Source: Proteobacteria bacterium ST_bin11
GTDB taxonomy: Bacteria > Pseudomonadota > Gammaproteobacteria > Methylococcales > Methylomonadaceae
Assembly (NCBI GenBank): GCA_002083615.1
Contig: MSXO01000002.1
Coordinates: 189,086 to 253,085 of the forward strand
DNA: 64,000 bases
Direction: 5' to 3'
Part shown: in pieces, positions 18,247 through 26,288 of the stretch
Position numbering within the stretch: position 1 is the first letter of the stretch
Layout: each line of letters starts with the position of its first letter
Made by a program: the position numbers and the translations under genes
Notes under the pieces: model-generated
Told to the model about the DNA's origin: nothing
The model's input: only the letters and a program-made list of their open reading frames with translations
Databases searched by the model: none

Positions 18247-18702
18247 TCAGTTCCCTTGAATCGCATTTAACAGGCTTGTTAATTCTCTTATTTCATTATT
18301 GGCATTTACTTGTTGGGTTATATCGTATTGAACGCCGAGATAGTAAATGACACGGCTCTTTTTATCCAACAATGGGGTTATCTTCAAATGATTATGAAAT
18401 AAAGTGCCATCTTTTTTGTAGTTTCTTAAAGTAACTTCAACCGCTTCGTGTGTTTTCATAGCTTCAGCTATCTTGAACCGGGCGTCTTGCTCTCTATCCT
18501 CACCTTGCAAAAAACGGCAGTTGCGACCAATTATTTCTTCTTGGCCATATCCGGTTAATTGTTCGAATGCTTTATTGGCATAAATAATAGGTGCATCTTC
18601 AAGATCTGGATCGGCAAGTGTTACGCCGTTTACGCATTCATCCAAAATAGCGGATAGTATTTGCGGAATAAGTCCGCTATCTTTTTCAACAATAAAAGCC
18701 AT
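18247..18702 (-). CDS. Short LOV-domain photoreceptor
   Basis: A 151-residue single-domain LOV protein. The photoactive cysteine is Cys62 in GRNCRFLQ, the canonical flavin-adduct motif. It is followed by the FMN-contact segments LRNYKKDGTLFHNHLKITP and YYLGVQYDITQQV. Short helical extensions flank the core (N-cap about residues 1-20, J-alpha about 130-151) with no effector domain, as in the short LOV proteins of Pseudomonas. It is probably a blue-light sensor or antenna acting by dimer rearrangement. It lies 42 bp after the START-like gene. Confidence 0.95.
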   Translation of the reverse strand: MAFIVEKDSGLIPQILSAILDECVNGVTLADPDLEDAPIIYANKAFEQLTGYGQEEIIGRNCRFLQGEDREQDARFKIAEAMKTHEAVEVTLRNYKKDGTLFHNHLKITPLLDKKSRVIYYLGVQYDITQQVNANNEIRELTSLLNAIQGN

Positions 18703-18744
18703 GGTTAAACTCCGGGTTTTATAATAATTATGAGTTTGTATATG

Positions 18745-19230
18745 CTAGTTGCATTCTACTGATATTAAATTCTTAATGTTTTCGACGGTGTTTTCCGCCC
18801 CGTCTTCAATGGCACAACGGATTAATTTCTCAAAAGGCCGCATAAACACTTCCAACTCCAAAAACTCAAAGCGAAAAGTCAGGCGGGTGGGTTGTCGATC
18901 TTCTTGAATGGGTTCAAACAGATAGCTGTGCTTGTAAGGTTGGGTAAGTCCTTGAAAAATAAGCTTAGACTGGGGCTGGTAAACGGTTATTTCAAAAACC
19001 GATTCTATTTCGCCGTTGTTGTCGTTACGAATTTGCTTCGCTTTGGCGCCGACGAATACTTCCTTGCCGTCGAGAGGTTCGAAATCGACTACTTCAACAG
19101 CCCATTTCGGATAGTTCTCAAAAAAATTTTCGCCAACATAGTGAAAGACATCGTCAACTCGTTTGTCGATGTCGATGCATGCCTCGCCGGCAATAGGCTT
19201 GTGTGAATCAAACGGTAATTTGATAAGCAT
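18745..19230 (-). CDS. START/SRPBCC-like protein heading the light operon
   Basis: A 161-residue protein with the fold pattern of the START/SRPBCC (polyketide cyclase-like) superfamily: an N-terminal strand ACIDIDKRVDDVFHYV, a central block of alternating strands, and a long C-terminal helix from about 135. The pocket in this family binds hydrophobic ligands, but the ligand is unknown. GGGGGAAAG about seven bases before the ATG acts as ribosome site. It is the first of ten closely spaced minus-strand genes ending at 11372. Its neighbour is the LOV protein. Confidence 0.82.
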   Translation of the reverse strand: MLIKLPFDSHKPIAGEACIDIDKRVDDVFHYVGENFFENYPKWAVEVVDFEPLDGKEVFVGAKAKQIRNDNNGEIESVFEITVYQPQSKLIFQGLTQPYKHSYLFEPIQEDRQPTRLTFRFEFLELEVFMRPFEKLIRCAIEDGAENTVENIKNLISVECN

Positions 19231-19547
19231 TTGAACTTTCCCCCTGGCGGAGCTTTCCGCTCAGCGTAGTTATAATTTTTCTGGACAACATAAAGCGTAA
19301 AACACCGTTTGTACCTAAAAAGAATTAAATCTAGATCAGGCGGTATTGGCGTTTTATGTAGTTATTCAGTATACCCTGATGGTGTCTATCAACAGGTAAC
19401 TTTGCTGCTAAACAGTCGATTGGACTGTATTTTAAAAATAAAAGACAAACTTGCTTTATGGTTTGTGCTAAGTAAAACCGATCTGAGGAAAGAGAGGTAC
19501 TTAAGAGTCTAATGCTAACCTAATTAGTGCCTGAAACTTGTAAAACG
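19231..19547. other. Intergenic region upstream of the ten-gene light operon
   Basis: This 317-bp stretch lies between the START-like gene and the upstream small membrane protein, both on the minus strand. It is AT-rich and should hold the promoter of the light operon. I could not settle one: TATACT (minus strand, near 19370) lacks a well-spaced -35. A perfect 6-bp inverted repeat (ACAGTC and GACTGT around 19412-19428) might be an operator or a weak hairpin. I see no gene in it. Confidence 0.5.
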
Positions 19548-19967
19548 CTAGTTTTCCGGCTGCCGCATTGCCGCGCAACCACCGTAAAGCAAGTGCGATA
19601 GCCCGGAATAAACAAACAACTGGCTATAGTTTTCGTCAATTTCAATTTGATTAATTGAGCAGTAAAACTCCAGCGAACCGATTAACAGCAGCAGAAATAC
19701 CCCTAACGCGGCCAATGCTTCCGGGCTGTTACTCAGTTTGTAAAAACTGTAAGCCGCGATTTGTATTAAACATAAATAAAACATCATTAACCGCATATTA
19801 TTCGCTAACGGGCCGTACAGATCGCTATTGTCTTCAAAAAAAAGCGTGTTGCCGAAAATGGTGGCTGCACCGCTGATTAATAAAAGGATTACCGCCACAT
19901 TAAAATTAACCTGCAACACCAATTGCAGCAAATTCATGGTTTTTGTGGTAATGGATTGGGTATGCAT
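19548..19967 (-). CDS. Small uncharacterised membrane protein
   Basis: A 139-residue protein with four predicted membrane helices (about residues 20-40, 58-76, 84-104, 115-132) and no recognised domain. The start has an AGAGGTAG ribosome site that lies directly after the T-run of the ftsH terminator. Expression therefore depends on read-through or on a promoter within the terminator region. It lies between the sigma-hflKC-ftsH operon and the light operon, so it may belong to the same regulon. Function unknown. Confidence 0.7.
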   Translation of the reverse strand: MHTQSITTKTMNLLQLVLQVNFNVAVILLLISGAATIFGNTLFFEDNSDLYGPLANNMRLMMFYLCLIQIAAYSFYKLSNSPEALAALGVFLLLLIGSLEFYCSINQIEIDENYSQLFVYSGLSHLLYGGCAAMRQPEN

Positions 19968-19979
19968 ATTACTACCTCT

Positions 19980-20020
19980 GAAAAAAAGATACCCTCCAAG
20001 AGTACTGCGTTTGGAGGGTA
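19980..20020 (-). terminator. Rho-independent terminator after ftsH
   Basis: ACCCTCCAA (19991-19999) pairs perfectly with TTGGAGGGT (20011-20019) across an 11-nt loop. On the minus strand the stem is followed by a run of seven T (19987-19981). It lies 16 bp past the ftsH stop, so the sigma-hflK-hflC-ftsH transcript probably ends here. Confidence 0.88.
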
Positions 20021-20035
20021 CATAGAGGAGGACGT

Positions 20036-21940
20036 TTAGGACACCAGTAGTTGTCCTTGATCCAGTTGATCGCCGGCTTCGTCGTTTATAGATTCTTCAA
20101 TCTCTTCAAACGATTTTGGCTCTTCTACTTCGGGTTCCGGCGGTGCAAGTTTTTTACCTTGTAACAATTCATCGATCTGAAATTTGTCGATGGTCTCCCA
20201 GTCCATTAAGGCTTGCGCCATGTTGTGTAGCACTTCAATGTGCTCTTTCAGAATGGTCTCTGCGCGGTTGTAATTAGAATCTATGACCGCTCTGACTTCT
20301 TCATCAATGGTTTGAGCCATTTTTTCGGACATCGGTTTGGATTGCGGACCCATATAGCCGCCCTCGCTATCACCGTAATCCATCGGACCAAGACGATCAG
20401 ACAGGCCCCATTTGGTCACCATGTTTCTAGCCAATTGCGTAGCCCGCATGATGTCGTTGGAAGCGCCGGTGGTGACTTTGTTTTTTCCGTAAATTAAGGC
20501 CTCCGCTACCCGGCCACCAAACAAGCTGGCAATCTGGCTCTCCAATTTGTCTTTGGATGCGCTGTATTGATCGCGCTCCGGCAAAAACATCGTGATACCC
20601 AAAGCACCGCCGCGCGGCATGATGCTGACTTTGTAGACTGGATCATGTTCAGGCACGTTGCGACCGACGATGGCGTGTCCGGCTTCATGATAAGCAGTCA
20701 TCAACAAATCTTCTTTGGTCATCACCATGGTGCGTTTTTCCACGCCCATGATCATTTTGTCGCGCGCTTTATCCAAATCATTCATTGTCACTATGCGCTT
20801 TTTATTGCGGGCAGCAAACAAAGCGCCTTCGTTGATCAAATTGGCTAACTCTGCTCCGGAAAAGCCGGGTGTGCCGCGGGCCAGATCGTTAATATTCACG
20901 TCTTCAGCAAGTGGGACTTTCGCGCCATGCACTTTCAGTATCTGTTCGCGGCCTTTGATATCCGGCAAACCTACCTGAACTTGCCTGTCGAAACGGCCTG
21001 GTCTTAACAAGGCTTTATCTAACACATCAGCCCGGTTGGTGGCGGCTATCACGATAATGCCTTCATTGCCGCTGAAGCCGTCCATTTCCACCAGCAATTG
21101 GTTCAGTGTTTGTTCGCGTTCGTCGTTGCCGCCACCGATACCGCTGCCGCCACGTTGTCGACCGACTGCATCGATCTCGTCGATAAATATGATGCAGGGT
21201 GCGCGTTTTTTGGCTTGTTCGAACATGTCTCTGACCCTTGAGGCACCCACACCGACGAACATTTCCACGAAATCCGAACCCGAGATGGAGAAGAAAGGTA
21301 CGCCTGCTTCTCCGGCAATGGCTCTGGCTAACAAGGTTTTACCGGTACCGGGAGGGCCGACCATCAATACACCGCGCGGAATTTTCCCGCCTAGAGCTTC
21401 GTATTTGCCTGGTTCTCGCAGGAAATCGACCATTTCCACGACGTCTTCCTTGGCTTCTTCCACACCGGCCACGTCGGTGAAACGCACTTTGATCTGGTCT
21501 TCAGCCATTAATTTGGCGCGGCTTTTTCCAAAACCCATCTGGCCGTCGCGTCCACCCATCGCTGCCTGCTTGCGCATGAAATAGACTAGCACCATGATCA
21601 GCAACAAAGTGGGCGCCCAGGAGATGAGAATATTCATCAGGGTGGAGGGCTGTTGTGGCTTCTCAACTTTGATTTTCACGCCATATTCCAGCAACTCGTC
21701 GATCATGCGCGAGTCGTTGGGATTGTAGGTCGCGAAACGCGTGCCGTTTTGCCGATGCCCTTCGACGTTATTGCCGTCGATCACCACTTCCGTGACCACT
21801 TTATTACGCACATCTTCGATAAAGTCCGAATACGAAATTTCAAAATGCGGGTCGTATTCCGGCATGTTGCGGTTCATCACCGCCGACACCACCAAACCTG
21901 CCGCGAGGAGGATGGTGATAAAAATAAACATTTTTTTCAT
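20036..21940 (-). CDS. ftsH: ATP-dependent membrane zinc metalloprotease FtsH
   Basis: A 634-residue full-length FtsH. Two N-terminal membrane helices (about 3-20 and 104-122) flank the periplasmic domain. The AAA+ module has Walker A GPPGTGKT (195-202), Walker B IIFIDEIDAVG and the second region of homology. The protease domain has the zinc site HEAGH (418-422). An acidic tail ends the protein. FtsH extracts and degrades damaged membrane proteins. Here it ends an operon that starts with a sigma factor and includes its own regulators hflK and hflC, instead of the usual rrmJ-ftsH-folP setting. This suggests a specialised second copy. AGGAG lies nine bases before the ATG. Confidence 0.97.
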   Translation of the reverse strand: MKKMFIFITILLAAGLVVSAVMNRNMPEYDPHFEISYSDFIEDVRNKVVTEVVIDGNNVEGHRQNGTRFATYNPNDSRMIDELLEYGVKIKVEKPQQPSTLMNILISWAPTLLLIMVLVYFMRKQAAMGGRDGQMGFGKSRAKLMAEDQIKVRFTDVAGVEEAKEDVVEMVDFLREPGKYEALGGKIPRGVLMVGPPGTGKTLLARAIAGEAGVPFFSISGSDFVEMFVGVGASRVRDMFEQAKKRAPCIIFIDEIDAVGRQRGGSGIGGGNDEREQTLNQLLVEMDGFSGNEGIIVIAATNRADVLDKALLRPGRFDRQVQVGLPDIKGREQILKVHGAKVPLAEDVNINDLARGTPGFSGAELANLINEGALFAARNKKRIVTMNDLDKARDKMIMGVEKRTMVMTKEDLLMTAYHEAGHAIVGRNVPEHDPVYKVSIMPRGGALGITMFLPERDQYSASKDKLESQIASLFGGRVAEALIYGKNKVTTGASNDIMRATQLARNMVTKWGLSDRLGPMDYGDSEGGYMGPQSKPMSEKMAQTIDEEVRAVIDSNYNRAETILKEHIEVLHNMAQALMDWETIDKFQIDELLQGKKLAPPEPEVEEPKSFEEIEESINDEAGDQLDQGQLLVS

Positions 21941-21957
21941 GATAGCTGTCTCCTAAC

Positions 21958-22824
21958 TTACTTTTCGCTGGAGAAGTATTTGAAAAAATCGGAGTTCGGT
22001 TTTAACACCAAGGTATCCTGAGTTTTTTCAAACGACGTTTGGTATGCCTGCATACTGCGGTAGAACGCATAAAACTCAGGATTTTTACCGTAACTTTTTG
22101 CGTATATTTCCGCCGATTGCGCGTCGCCACGACCACGAATACTTTCAGCGTCGCGCTGGGCGTTTGCAACTATCACATGCTTTTGTTTATCAGCTTCCGC
22201 ACTAATTTGCTCCGCACTTTCCGCACCCTGCGAACGGAACTCTCTGGCTACCCGCTCACGTTCTGCGCGCATCCGTTGATAAACCGAGCTACTTACTTCA
22301 GGCGGCAAGTCAATGCGTTTAACGCGGATATCGATCAGCTCTATGCCGAACTTTTCTGCGGTCGGAGCTAACTTGGCCAACAAGGTTTGTCTCAGTTCGT
22401 TGCGGTCTTCGGAGATCAACTGCTTGATAGTCCGCACACCAAACTCACTACGCATGGCGTCTTTCATAATTTGGTCTAGGCGCAGATTGGCTTGAAACTC
22501 GTCGCCGCCGACCGTGGTGTAAAAGAGACCCACATCACCGATTCGCCATTTAACGAATGAATCAACAATTACGTTCTTCTTCTCAGAGGTAAGAAAGCGC
22601 TCGGATTTGGCATCCAAGGTCAGCACACGCGCATCAAATGTGCTGACATTATTGATGATGGGGGTCTTGAAATGTAGCCCGGGAGTGTAGTCAGACGTGA
22701 CCATCTCACCGAGACGAAACAGAATGGCTTTTTCGTTTTCCTTCACGTAAAAAACCGACATATAAGCCAGTACACACAGGGTTAAACCGGCCGGGATTAA
22801 AACTTGGGTGGTTTTGCTGCTCAT
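21958..22824 (-). CDS. hflC: FtsH protease modulator HflC
   Basis: A 288-residue SPFH/prohibitin-family membrane protein. One N-terminal membrane helix (about 7-26) is followed by the SPFH domain (VKENEKAILFRLGEMV onward) and a long helical region with RAERERVAREFRSQGAESA. HflC with HflK forms a large cage around FtsH and restricts substrate access. The start overlaps the hflK stop as ATGA, so the two subunits are made together. ftsH follows after 17 bp, an arrangement that encodes the whole supercomplex as one unit. Confidence 0.96.
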   Translation of the reverse strand: MSSKTTQVLIPAGLTLCVLAYMSVFYVKENEKAILFRLGEMVTSDYTPGLHFKTPIINNVSTFDARVLTLDAKSERFLTSEKKNVIVDSFVKWRIGDVGLFYTTVGGDEFQANLRLDQIMKDAMRSEFGVRTIKQLISEDRNELRQTLLAKLAPTAEKFGIELIDIRVKRIDLPPEVSSSVYQRMRAERERVAREFRSQGAESAEQISAEADKQKHVIVANAQRDAESIRGRGDAQSAEIYAKSYGKNPEFYAFYRSMQAYQTSFEKTQDTLVLKPNSDFFKYFSSEK

Positions 22825-23984
22825 TGTTTGCTCCTGCTAGGACGTAATTCGTTGCCGGTGGTTTTGCGAGCGCCGTTTTTATCGCTGTTGTGAGGTTCGG
22901 AGCTAAGTTCCGGTTCCGCATGGCTGGCTGCAGGCTGTGCATGTTGTGTAACGGTTTGCGGCAAAGGCATGTACATCATGGGGCTGGATTGGTCATCGTT
23001 CAGCATGATTTTATTAGTGCTGCTGTACAGTTTTTCCTTGGCTTCCAGGTACAAACGCTTACGAGTGATGGCCGGGCTTTTTTCGTATTCCACCAGCAGT
23101 TGGTCGAAACGTTCGGTTTCACCTTTGGCTTTGGCCACTTTCTCTGCTTCATAGGCTTCCGCTTCCTGAATAATCCGAGATGCGGCGCCGCGCGCTTTGG
23201 GGATCACTTCGTTACTGTAAGCTTCGGCTTCGTTGATCAAGCGTTGCTTGTCTTCTCTGGCACGAATCGCATCTTCAAATGCGCCTTGCACTTCTTCGGG
23301 CGGTTGAGCGTCCTGTAAGTTGACGCTGGCAATACTGATGCCGGCTTTGTAGCCATCCATTGCTTCTTGAATTTGTTCCTTTATTTCAGCGACGATTTGA
23401 CTGCGGCCTTCGGTTAATACGAAGTCCATATTGTTGCGACCGATCACCGCGCGTTCCACACTTTCAGTTAATTGCTTCAGTGTGCTTTCGTTGTTTTTTA
23501 CATTAAACAAATAATCGCGAGCGTTATTTATCTGATACTGCACAGCTAGGCGAACGGTAATAATGTTTTCGTCGCTGGTCAGCATTAAAGATTCTTGCGG
23601 AATAACAGCTGATTTATTGACCCTGCTGGAGTCTGTGTAGCCCACTTCAATGAAGCGTTGCTGTTCGACATTCACGTTGGCGACGCTTTCGATTGGGGCC
23701 GGAATGTGCCAATGCGGACCGGGCAATGTAGTCTCGGAATAGGCTCCGAAGCGGCTTACCACGCCTCGGTTACCTTGGTCCACGATGTACACACCGCTAG
23801 CTAGCCAAACGACTGTTAGCGTGCCGCCGACAGCCGCGGCAATGTTGGTTAAAGAAAACATACTCTTATGATCGTTAAAGAAGTCGCCCGCTTTGGTAGA
23901 GACTTGCTTCCATTGCTTGTCCACTTCCAACTTCCAGTCGGACTGCGGCGTTTGCTTACTGGTATTTTGTTTTTCTGATGACAT
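22821..23984 (-). CDS. hflK: FtsH protease modulator HflK
   Basis: A 387-residue HflK. A soluble N-terminal tail precedes one membrane helix (about 45-66), then the SPFH domain starting VDQGNRGVVSRFGAYSET, a coiled-coil region (AEAYEAEKVAKAKGETERF) and a variable tail rich in Pro/Ala/Ser. The GTG at 23990 is in frame, but the ATG at 23984 is chosen because AGGAG lies five bases before it. It follows the sigma-factor gene by 50 bp and overlaps hflC. The polar C-terminal tail is typical of HflK and distinguishes it from HflC. Confidence 0.96.
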   Translation of the reverse strand: MSSEKQNTSKQTPQSDWKLEVDKQWKQVSTKAGDFFNDHKSMFSLTNIAAAVGGTLTVVWLASGVYIVDQGNRGVVSRFGAYSETTLPGPHWHIPAPIESVANVNVEQQRFIEVGYTDSSRVNKSAVIPQESLMLTSDENIITVRLAVQYQINNARDYLFNVKNNESTLKQLTESVERAVIGRNNMDFVLTEGRSQIVAEIKEQIQEAMDGYKAGISIASVNLQDAQPPEEVQGAFEDAIRAREDKQRLINEAEAYSNEVIPKARGAASRIIQEAEAYEAEKVAKAKGETERFDQLLVEYEKSPAITRKRLYLEAKEKLYSSTNKIMLNDDQSSPMMYMPLPQTVTQHAQPAASHAEPELSSEPHNSDKNGARKTTGNELRPSRSKQ

Positions 23985-24034
23985 AATCACTCCTCTTGTA
24001 GTGTTAGCCTGACCTGGGTCAATGGTTGTTATTG

Positions 24035-25294
24035 TTAGCCATCCTTGGGTTCGAGAAATAGCATAAGGTCAAAGCCAAATTGTTGTTTCAATTTTTTTAA
24101 AGCTTCATTTTGAATTTGCCTGACTCTCTCCCGAGTAACATGCAACTGATCCGCTACTGCCTGCAACGTCATTTCCGTGTGATCGCGCAGGCCGAAACGC
24201 ATGGTTAAAATCGCCGCCTGTTTTTCAGGCAGAGAAGCAACTGCTTTGTCGACATATTGAGCCAGATCCTGATCAATTAGTTCATCGAGTGGCAGACTGA
24301 ATTGATGCTGCTGCATTTTCGCCATCAATTCCAGATTATCGTCATCATCACCTATGGCCGCATCCAATGAATGGGTGGCTTGATAGTAACTGCTGATGGT
24401 TTTAATTTCTTGCTCGGATAAATCGCAAGCAAGTTTTAATTCGGCGATGCTCGGCCAGCGCTCATATTTAAGGTAACAACTGCGCATGGCCTCGAATACG
24501 GTTGCGGCTTTTTCAGCCAAAGCAACGGGTAAACGGACAATTTTTTCTTGTTTCACTATTAGGCGGGATATCGCCTGTCTAATCCAGTAAATAGCATAAG
24601 TGGAAAAACAAATGCCGCGATCTGGATCAAACCTATCAACAGCTTTAATCAACCCAACCAAACCCTCCTGCATCAAGTCTTCAAAGCTCAGATTACTGGT
24701 TTTGTATTTGTGCGCTACGAAAGCCACCAAGCCGGTATTGGCTGAGATCATTTGCTGACGTAAGGTTTTCAATTCGCGTTTGGCTTTGCTCAAGCGCTTT
24801 TTAAAGTCCGCACTGTCTTCGCTGTCTGCACTGAGTACACCGTCCGCTTGCGCTGCGCTGTCCATCAAAAATACCGGTAACAAGTGCAGGCTGTACAACA
24901 GACGATTCACTGAGCGGGCTACCAAGGACTGTTGTGCAAACTCGGATCCAGAAAGTTGTACAACATTGTCAGCTTGTACAACTTTCTCCTGTCCGTTATT
25001 CTCACCGTAAAACCCGGTATTGTTTTTCTTAGCCGCCTGGCTATTGACCATCAGTTGCAGCAGCCTTTTGAAATCCTCTGAGTTTTTAGCGACTATCAAA
25101 TCCGAACAATCCACACCGGAATTTAGGTCGTGCAAAAATCTGTTGATTATCAAAGCGTTGGTTTGCTTATTTTCCAGCAACAACGCTAATAAGGTCTGCC
25201 TGGCCTGTTCGACTTGAACGGCAAGTGAGTTGGGTTGGGATTCTGTTACCGAATCCATCTCGCTATCGATTGGCAATGTGGCTAAGTTGGACAT
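24035..25294 (-). CDS. RpoD-like (group 2) sigma-70 factor
   Basis: A 419-residue RNA polymerase sigma factor. Region 2 lies near residues 195-265 (LSFEDLMQEGLVGLIKAVDRFDP, then FSTYAIYWIRQAISRLI). Region 3 follows, and region 4 (LPEKQAAILTMRFGL, then VTRERVRQIQNEALKKL) is at about 345-405. The N-terminal 190 residues are diverged, with a loop where region 1 and the non-conserved segment would lie. It is too large and complete to be an ECF sigma, and is closer to RpoD/RpoS-type alternative factors. The ATG at 25294 is chosen over the in-frame TTG at 25300. It is divergent from the B12-dependent light regulator with 91 bp between the starts and probably drives the light response. Confidence 0.93.
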   Translation of the reverse strand: MSNLATLPIDSEMDSVTESQPNSLAVQVEQARQTLLALLLENKQTNALIINRFLHDLNSGVDCSDLIVAKNSEDFKRLLQLMVNSQAAKKNNTGFYGENNGQEKVVQADNVVQLSGSEFAQQSLVARSVNRLLYSLHLLPVFLMDSAAQADGVLSADSEDSADFKKRLSKAKRELKTLRQQMISANTGLVAFVAHKYKTSNLSFEDLMQEGLVGLIKAVDRFDPDRGICFSTYAIYWIRQAISRLIVKQEKIVRLPVALAEKAATVFEAMRSCYLKYERWPSIAELKLACDLSEQEIKTISSYYQATHSLDAAIGDDDDNLELMAKMQQHQFSLPLDELIDQDLAQYVDKAVASLPEKQAAILTMRFGLRDHTEMTLQAVADQLHVTRERVRQIQNEALKKLKQQFGFDLMLFLEPKDG

Positions 25295-25321
25295 AATCAA
25301 TTCGCTTGGTTATTTAAGTTG

Positions 25322-25359
25322 TTGGCAAATAACTTACTAGAATGTAGAATGTTTGTCAA
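25322..25359. promoter_or_regulatory. Overlapping divergent promoters with tandem AGAATGT operator candidate
   Basis: On the plus strand TTGGCA (25322-25327), a 17-bp spacer and TAGAAT (25345-25350) form a good sigma-70 promoter for the B12 regulator. On the minus strand TTGACA (25359-25354), a 17-bp spacer and TAAGTT (25336-25331) point to the sigma gene, with a perfect -35 but a weak -10. The two overlap completely. A perfect tandem 7-bp repeat AGAATGT (25339-25345, 25346-25352) sits inside both, a natural place for the regulator to bind and repress both genes. Binding is inferred. Confidence 0.55.
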
Positions 25360-25385
25360 AGTATTTTCTATACAAAAGTTGAACA

Positions 25386-26288
25386 ATGTACTCAATTAAA
25401 GCGATCACCTCCTTAACCGGATTAACAGCGGAAACACTAAGAGCCTGGGAACGTCGCTACGCCTGCATCATGCCGGCGCGGAACGGTACTGGGCGGCGTT
25501 TCTATTCTCAACAGGATTTGGAAAAATTGACGCTATTGGTCAATCTAACCGGAAAAGGCCATCCTATAGGTAAGCTGGCTACCCTGGACAATCAGCAACT
25601 ACAAGACTTCCAGAAACAAGTCAGTACCAACCTGACCACAGAACAGTCGCCACTGTTGGCGCAGATCATCGATTCGCTAAAACAATATCGAATCGAACGG
25701 TGTGAACAATTGCTCAAGAAGGCTCTGATCGCTGCAGAGCCATTGGACTACGCCAGAGACATTTTGTTGCCTGCCTTGCAGGCGGTGGGCGAACTTTGGC
25801 ACGACGGAAAATTGAACATTGCGCAGGAACATATGTTTTCCGGCTGTATCAAGCGGATTGTGTTGAGTATGGTGAACAACTTGCACCACCACTCTAAAAA
25901 CAACCCGGGCATGCTGTTTGCCACTCCGAGCGGCGACCCGCATGAGTTTGGAATTTTGGTAAGCTGCTTGATAGCCGCCAACCAGGGTTACAACTGTTAC
26001 TATTTGGGTGCGGACCTGCCGGCCAAAGATATTATCGAGGCCAGTCAACACCTGAAGCCGGATGTGATTGTCATGGGAATGGTAAAGACACCGCCAGAGC
26101 AAGTAACTATCGACGAGTTGCAACTCATAATGGATTCGGTTGACGGCGTCACAACCAAACTTTGGTTAGGCGGGAGCGGGGCATATTTTTACTATACCCA
26201 ATTGCAAAATGAATTAAGCAACTGCGAACTGATTACCGATATTGATCATTTCAATGCTAAAGCCCAGCAACAACAGTTGTCCGGCTGA
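25386..26288 (+). CDS. litR: B12-dependent MerR-family light regulator (CarH/LitR class)
   Basis: A 300-residue transcription factor. It has a MerR-type winged helix (residues 1-70, with LRAWERRYACIMPARNGTGRRFY), a helical linker bundle, and a cobalamin-binding Rossmann domain (about 173-300). Residues needed for adenosylcobalamin photochemistry are all present: Trp138-His139, Glu148-His149 (the W-x9-EH motif), and lower ligand His186 in DPHEFG. In the family, dark AdoB12-bound tetramers repress, and light breaks the Co-C bond and releases DNA. Divergent from the sigma gene. It probably controls sigma-hflKC-ftsH and possibly the photolyase/LOV operon. The function of the class is well established, and the target list here is inference. 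Confidence 0.94.
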   Translation: MYSIKAITSLTGLTAETLRAWERRYACIMPARNGTGRRFYSQQDLEKLTLLVNLTGKGHPIGKLATLDNQQLQDFQKQVSTNLTTEQSPLLAQIIDSLKQYRIERCEQLLKKALIAAEPLDYARDILLPALQAVGELWHDGKLNIAQEHMFSGCIKRIVLSMVNNLHHHSKNNPGMLFATPSGDPHEFGILVSCLIAANQGYNCYYLGADLPAKDIIEASQHLKPDVIVMGMVKTPPEQVTIDELQLIMDSVDGVTTKLWLGGSGAYFYYTQLQNELSNCELITDIDHFNAKAQQQQLSG

